Shown here in pieces: positions 14,090-17,423 of a stretch of 17,423 nucleotides of DNA (position 1 is the first letter of the stretch; each line of letters starts with the position of its first letter). The position numbers and the translations under genes are program-made. Source of the DNA: JAWCNN01 sp038848005 (GTDB lineage Archaea; Thermoproteota; Bathyarchaeia; Bathyarchaeales; Bathycorpusculaceae); NCBI GenBank assembly GCA_038848005.1, contig JAWCNZ010000022.1:1-17423 (forward strand), written 5' to 3'. The notes beneath the pieces are model-generated. The model did not search any database. It was not told the DNA's origin and saw nothing but the letters and a program-made list of their open reading frames with translations.

Positions 14090-14955
14090 TTAGCTAGGGT
14101 TCTGCTTGTTCTTTGTATGTTTGGCGCCAGCTTTGCTTTTGTTTATGTAGACTATTTGCTGTTTTGGAGTTGCGTGGCCCATCCAAAACTCTATATAGAG
14201 TAGGTCAACCTTGTGGTCGCTTAAGAAGGTGCGAAAGGCAACCATCAACTAGTGAGGGCTATAAGGGTTTCTTCCCTTAAAATTTTCTGCGAATCATTGG
14301 GCAATTTCACGGAAGCAAGGTGCACAACTCTTGAAGACGCTTTATAAATAGGTGTTTCATCTTCAATTTTTCTGCCAGCTGCCAAAGAATGTTATGAAGG
14401 CTACGCCTGTTTTCTTCTTTGTTAGGTTTAGGCATATGGGCGTTATGCTCTTTTCAAACTCTTCCTCAATGTGGCCATATTTTAGGGCTAAAAGATCTGA
14501 AAGGCTTAGACTGCTTTGAACAATTGAAGCTGCCATGCTCCTATACAAAGGCTTATCCATTAAGGCTATGAAATCGCCCACTTCTTCAATAGTCCAAGGA
14601 TGCTTCTTACTAACTGACTGAGCTGGCGGCAATTGCACATATCGTAAACTTATTGGGATATCATAATATTTAGCCAAGCTTTGAACCGCACCAACATAAC
14701 TCCTCACAGTCTTCGGCGAATAACCCCTATCCTTAAGCCAAACCACAAAACCGTTAAGCGTAACACGACTACACGCCTTCTTTGACCTCTTGGCAAAAGC
14801 CTATCCTGTTCCACGCGTCTAAAAAATCCTTTATAGACCCATAACTTGAATAAAACTCTTGAAAAGCCGCCAAACCTCGACCATAAACATTACGCGTTTC
14901 CAGACCTTAAAAAGCTAAGAAACTCTAGAACTTCAGAATCAAACTTAAAAGGCAC
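14090..14955 (-). pseudogene. Second tyrosine recombinase/integrase, multiply frameshifted
   Basis: Joining frames gives a nearly complete recombinase of about 288 residues. The N-terminal core-binding domain has FKFDSEVLEFLSFLRSGNA, then GLAAFQEFYSSYGSIKDFL, then GYSPKTVRSYVGAVQSLAKY. The catalytic part has PICLNLTKKKTGV, then KASSRVVHLASVKLPNDSQK, and ends FWMGHATPKQQIVYINKSK with the GH pair and nucleophile Tyr. The frame breaks near 14890-14905, near 14783-14808, at the T5 run 14367-14371, and near 14250. The longest open stretch is 14363-14746. The gene starts about 42 bases from an orphan tRNA 3'-end-like sequence, a position typical of an integrase next to its attachment site. It is not a copy of the other recombinase; the sequences differ throughout. 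Confidence 0.82.
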
Positions 14956-14996
14956 GAGAAACACCTATAAACCAAAAACAGAAAAAGGGGGTTCGC

Positions 14997-15040
14997 GGGA
15001 GAAATCTCCATGCTGTGGGGTTCGAATCCCCCACGCACCA
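14997..15040 (+). other. Orphan tRNA 3'-end-like fragment, possible attachment site
   Basis: A hairpin GGAG/CTCC (14998-15009), like a class II variable arm, is followed by GTGGGG-TTCGAAT-CCCCCAC, a T-arm with the invariant TTCGA loop (15021-15027), and ACGCACCA. No 5' acceptor partner GGTGCGT or anticodon arm occurs upstream, so it is not a whole tRNA. It does not match the 3' ends of the Pro, Arg or Leu genes here. Integrative elements leave such 3' tRNA pieces at their ends, and a recombinase pseudogene begins about 42 bases away. Confidence 0.55.
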
Positions 15041-15041
15041 T

Positions 15042-15206
15042 CTTCAAATTTACACAATCGAAGGCGAAGGCGGTGGCATCACACTTTCCAGCGATAAGTT
15101 TGGTTTATTGGTACTATACATTTATTTAATCTCAACAGTCTTCATTACAACAATTGCGGTAGCAGTTTACGTTAAACGTAAAAAGAAAAGGCTCAACAAT
15201 TTCTAA
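15042..15206 (+). pseudogene. Truncated C-terminal membrane anchor of a surface-type protein
   Basis: About 54 residues survive: a Gly-rich stretch (EGEGGGITLSS), a hydrophobic helix of about 23 residues (LLVLYIYLISTVFITTIAVA), and a basic tail KRKKKRLNNF. This is the usual end of an archaeal surface or cell-wall protein held by one C-terminal transmembrane helix. The open frame extends back to 15015 only by reading through the tRNA-like fragment, so the N-terminal part of the gene has been lost at that boundary. It is probably the 3' remnant of a gene cut by element insertion or rearrangement. Confidence 0.5.
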
Positions 15207-15223
15207 TATCTCAATTGATTAAT

Positions 15224-15261
15224 TAAAATATACATTCCTATAACTATATTTCAAAGGGAGG
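15224..15261 (+). promoter_or_regulatory. Promoter and Shine-Dalgarno of the HerA-like gene
   Basis: The TATA-like TAAAATATA (15224-15232) is followed by GGGAGG (15256-15261), 10 bases before the TTG start at 15272. The strong ribosome site supports the non-ATG start. Confidence 0.5.
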
Positions 15262-15271
15262 ACTAGCACTG

Positions 15272-17152
15272 TTGACTCAGCAAAAAGAGAATAAGTTTAA
15301 CAGTTTTTATTTCACGGATTTTGATGGACGATTCCGTGCGAGGTTAGCGGCTGTTATTCCAAGATATTTTGCCGCTGGCGGCGAAGAAGCGAAGCTTTCT
15401 GGAACAAGCGCCAGATACCAGTGCCGCGTTAAGGTTGAGTATCAAAAGGATTTGATGGGGCTTTTGGAAGAGGGCATGCTTTTAGCTGTTAAAAACTTTA
15501 AGCAATGCGAAAAGGGAAAAGAGCGATACACGCTTATGGAGATTAGCCGTGTTTGGCCTGAACATTTCGGTTTACGTGGTTTGTCCGATCATGGTTATTA
15601 TCCCATGCAGTTTGAGATTATTGAGCAGTCTGAGGTGGACTGGCAAACTGATGACAAATCTACGATGATGATTCAGATTGACGCTATTCCAATAAATTAT
15701 GATTTGGTTGTGGGTGAAAACTGCGGGTTCGAGTTTGTGAAGGGCTTTTCCTATCCCATTGTTGGGTGTCCCGTTTACCTCTTAAACAGCGAAATGATAA
15801 ATTGCATGTATAACCAGAAAATAGCCCAAACTTTTGGCATTGACCCATCAAAAACCGTGGAAGACGCCAGAGTTGACCCGAGGATTGGACTTATTAAAAT
15901 GTTTCAGGCAAGCGAGACCGTTATTCCAATCTATGTGGATTTTGAAAAGCTTATTCGCTATCATTTCGGCGTTTTTGCTTTTACTGGCGGTGGAAAAAGT
16001 AATTTGATGTCAAACATTTTACGGCGTATTTTACTACATACAAAAGACACAAAAGTTCTAATTTTTGACATAAGCTGTGAATATGTGTTTTTGCTTTTGG
16101 ATTTGCTCGCCGACATGGAGTTTCAAGCAAAAGTTATAATGGAAAGCAAAATCGAATCTTTAGAACAATTTTTCAACTCCGTTGTTAAACCGAGAGAATA
16201 CGAAACAGACGAGAGAATCAAATTTGGACTGCGCCAAATAATGGAGCAGGGCAAACTTGCCCACTACAAAAAGCCGAGGCATAAAGTTCCCACATACAGT
16301 GAATTCCTAGAAGAACTTAACGGTCAAAGAAAGGGCGTAATAGACAAACCAACCTACATAAACGCCATTGACGAAATCCACGATGCAGTTTTGGATTATA
16401 TGGAAAAACACGGGCTTCTGGAAAGCCAAGAGATAAGCGAAGACTTTGTACGTCACATAGACGAGGTTGCAAGAGCCAAAGTGGAAGAGTTCAAAGTCCA
16501 CGAGAAAAGCACGTTTTACGGTTGGGCAACCACACGCAACATGCTTTTAGACTGGATAAAACGTCAAGAAAAGAAAGAGGAAACCGACACAGGCGGGTTA
16601 ACCGCCGAAAAAATCAGAAAACTTTTAGAGGACAGCGAAACAAGGCTTATCTGCATTTCAATTTCAGACCCGCTTACAATAAAAGATTTAGTTTTAACCC
16701 TAACCCAAGATTTGCTTGTCCGAAGAAAACGCAGATTCCAAGTTAAACCCTACATACTGCTCGTTTTCGACGAAGCACAAGAGTTCATTCCAAGTAACGC
16801 TTCTGGCATAGAAGCCAAATGCTCAGCACATGTTGAAACCCTGCTTAGGCAAGGACGCAAATACGGCATAGGCGTTTGCATAGCCACACAACGCATCGCC
16901 TACCTAAACACAAACGCCCTACAACAGCTTCACACGTATTTTGTTGGCACTTTGCCACGCCCATACGACCGTGGCGTCGTCAGCGAAACATTCATGATAG
17001 ACAAGGGAATACTGGAAAAAACTTTGGAGTTCGCACCCGGCGAATGGCTCCTGTCAAGTTATATAGCCACTGGCATAGAAAACGTGCCAATATTCATAAA
17101 AGCAGACAACGCAGAAAAAGAAATAGAAAAATACCTAAAAGAAAATGCGTAG
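15272..17152 (+). CDS. HerA-like FtsK-fold ATPase/DNA translocase
   Basis: A 626-residue ATPase with TTG start. The N-terminal 220 residues resemble the beta-barrel HAS domain of HerA. The motor has Walker A FAFTGGGKSN (235-244, Lys242/Ser243), Walker B ILLVFDEAQEF (495-505, Asp500/Glu501), a likely arginine finger in LLRQGRKYGIG (524-534), and sensor CIATQR (536-541). Between the Walker motifs lies a long helical insert (about 300-430), as in HerA but larger. Canonical HerA is about 500 residues and works with NurA in DNA end resection beside Mre11-Rad50; none of those is visible here. The length and insert suggest a HerA-family paralogue rather than the canonical enzyme. It probably forms a hexameric ring on DNA. 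It is followed 28 bases later by an unknown gene on the same strand. Confidence 0.85.
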   Translation: MTQQKENKFNSFYFTDFDGRFRARLAAVIPRYFAAGGEEAKLSGTSARYQCRVKVEYQKDLMGLLEEGMLLAVKNFKQCEKGKERYTLMEISRVWPEHFGLRGLSDHGYYPMQFEIIEQSEVDWQTDDKSTMMIQIDAIPINYDLVVGENCGFEFVKGFSYPIVGCPVYLLNSEMINCMYNQKIAQTFGIDPSKTVEDARVDPRIGLIKMFQASETVIPIYVDFEKLIRYHFGVFAFTGGGKSNLMSNILRRILLHTKDTKVLIFDISCEYVFLLLDLLADMEFQAKVIMESKIESLEQFFNSVVKPREYETDERIKFGLRQIMEQGKLAHYKKPRHKVPTYSEFLEELNGQRKGVIDKPTYINAIDEIHDAVLDYMEKHGLLESQEISEDFVRHIDEVARAKVEEFKVHEKSTFYGWATTRNMLLDWIKRQEKKEETDTGGLTAEKIRKLLEDSETRLICISISDPLTIKDLVLTLTQDLLVRRKRRFQVKPYILLVFDEAQEFIPSNASGIEAKCSAHVETLLRQGRKYGIGVCIATQRIAYLNTNALQQLHTYFVGTLPRPYDRGVVSETFMIDKGILEKTLEFAPGEWLLSSYIATGIENVPIFIKADNAEKEIEKYLKENA

Positions 17153-17180
17153 GCGCTGTTTAACCAGATGGAATGAGAGC

Positions 17181-17423
17181 ATGCCTTTAATAATGGTGAG
17201 AGTTCCTAAGAAGATTGCTAAACACTGGGTGTTGAAGCATGAGAAGGATGGGCTTGACGAATACAAAATATCCATTTTCTTAAAACTTCAGTATGAGTTA
17301 CAAAATTATGAGTTGACGCTTGATAATTTGCTTTTGTTCATCATGCATTTTCAGAAGCGTGGAGGGCAACCAATGAAAGCGAGCTTTTGGGTGAGGGAAA
17401 GGAAAACCAATGATATTGTAGAA
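17181..17423 (+). CDS. Unrecognised protein, 5' part (runs off window)
   Basis: ATG 17181 opens a frame of 81 codons to the window edge, beginning MPLIMVRVPKKIAKHWVLKH and continuing with a charged, helical sequence (EYKISIFLKLQYELQNYEL). GAG lies about 4 bases before the ATG. It starts 28 bases after the HerA-like stop, so it may share that transcript. HerA genes are often paired with the nuclease NurA, but I see no NurA motif in the visible part, so no function is assigned. An ATG at codon 5 is an alternative start. Confidence 0.6.
   Translation, partial: MPLIMVRVPKKIAKHWVLKHEKDGLDEYKISIFLKLQYELQNYELTLDNLLLFIMHFQKRGGQPMKASFWVRERKTNDIVE

Noticed and set aside
1..17423. CRISPR arrays, rRNA genes, insertion sequences with terminal repeats
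   Set aside because: No regularly spaced repeats, rRNA-like conserved stretches or transposase motifs were seen on either strand.

Overview
The window is archaeal. Evidence: short-form adenylosuccinate synthetase, a transaldolase-type ADH synthase (the archaeal entry to aromatic biosynthesis), NucS/EndoMS, a HerA-family ATPase, a HdrA-MvhD fusion, TATA-box/Shine-Dalgarno style gene starts, and two tRNA genes interrupted by short introns. The gene repertoire and protein flavour suggest a TACK-group lineage such as Bathyarchaeia. That is inference from memory of protein families, not a phylogenetic test.

Layout. 1-2900: tail of an unknown gene, a small zinc-ribbon protein, tRNA-Pro(TGG), and a membrane-anchored HtrA-type serine protease whose stop codon abuts that of convergent purA. 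2969-8599, all on the minus strand: a class I methyltransferase, a six-cluster polyferredoxin, a HdrA-MvhD fusion, a 3-methyladenine DNA glycosylase gene broken by two homopolymer frameshifts, an MJ0936/YfcE-like phosphodiesterase, a previously hidden 45-residue four-Cys protein, and an Sm-like small protein. 8614-11909: nucS (divergent from the methyltransferase), a short relict, glyA, and convergent ADH synthase.

12047-15206 is accessory. A divergent tRNA pair, Arg(CCT) with a canonical intron and Leu(TAA) with an apparent non-canonical D-loop intron, precedes what looks like a decayed integrated element. It holds two tyrosine-recombinase pseudogenes (one ending next to tRNA-Leu, the other starting next to an orphan tRNA 3'-end-like sequence), a cargo methyltransferase, and, just beyond the tRNA-like fragment, the truncated C-terminal membrane anchor of a surface-type protein. 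15272-17423: a 626-residue HerA-like ATPase with a good Shine-Dalgarno, followed by an unrecognised gene that runs off the window.

Functionally, the polyferredoxin and HdrA-MvhD fusion form an electron-transfer unit (ferredoxin/flavin/hydrogenase-type coupling) with no HdrBC or hydrogenase subunits in view. nucS, the broken glycosylase gene and herA are DNA-repair functions scattered through the window rather than one operon. purA, glyA and ADH synthase are ordinary nucleotide, C1 and aromatic amino acid metabolism. The strongest leads are the tRNA-Leu intron, the decayed tRNA-flanked element, and the HdrA-MvhD/polyferredoxin pair.
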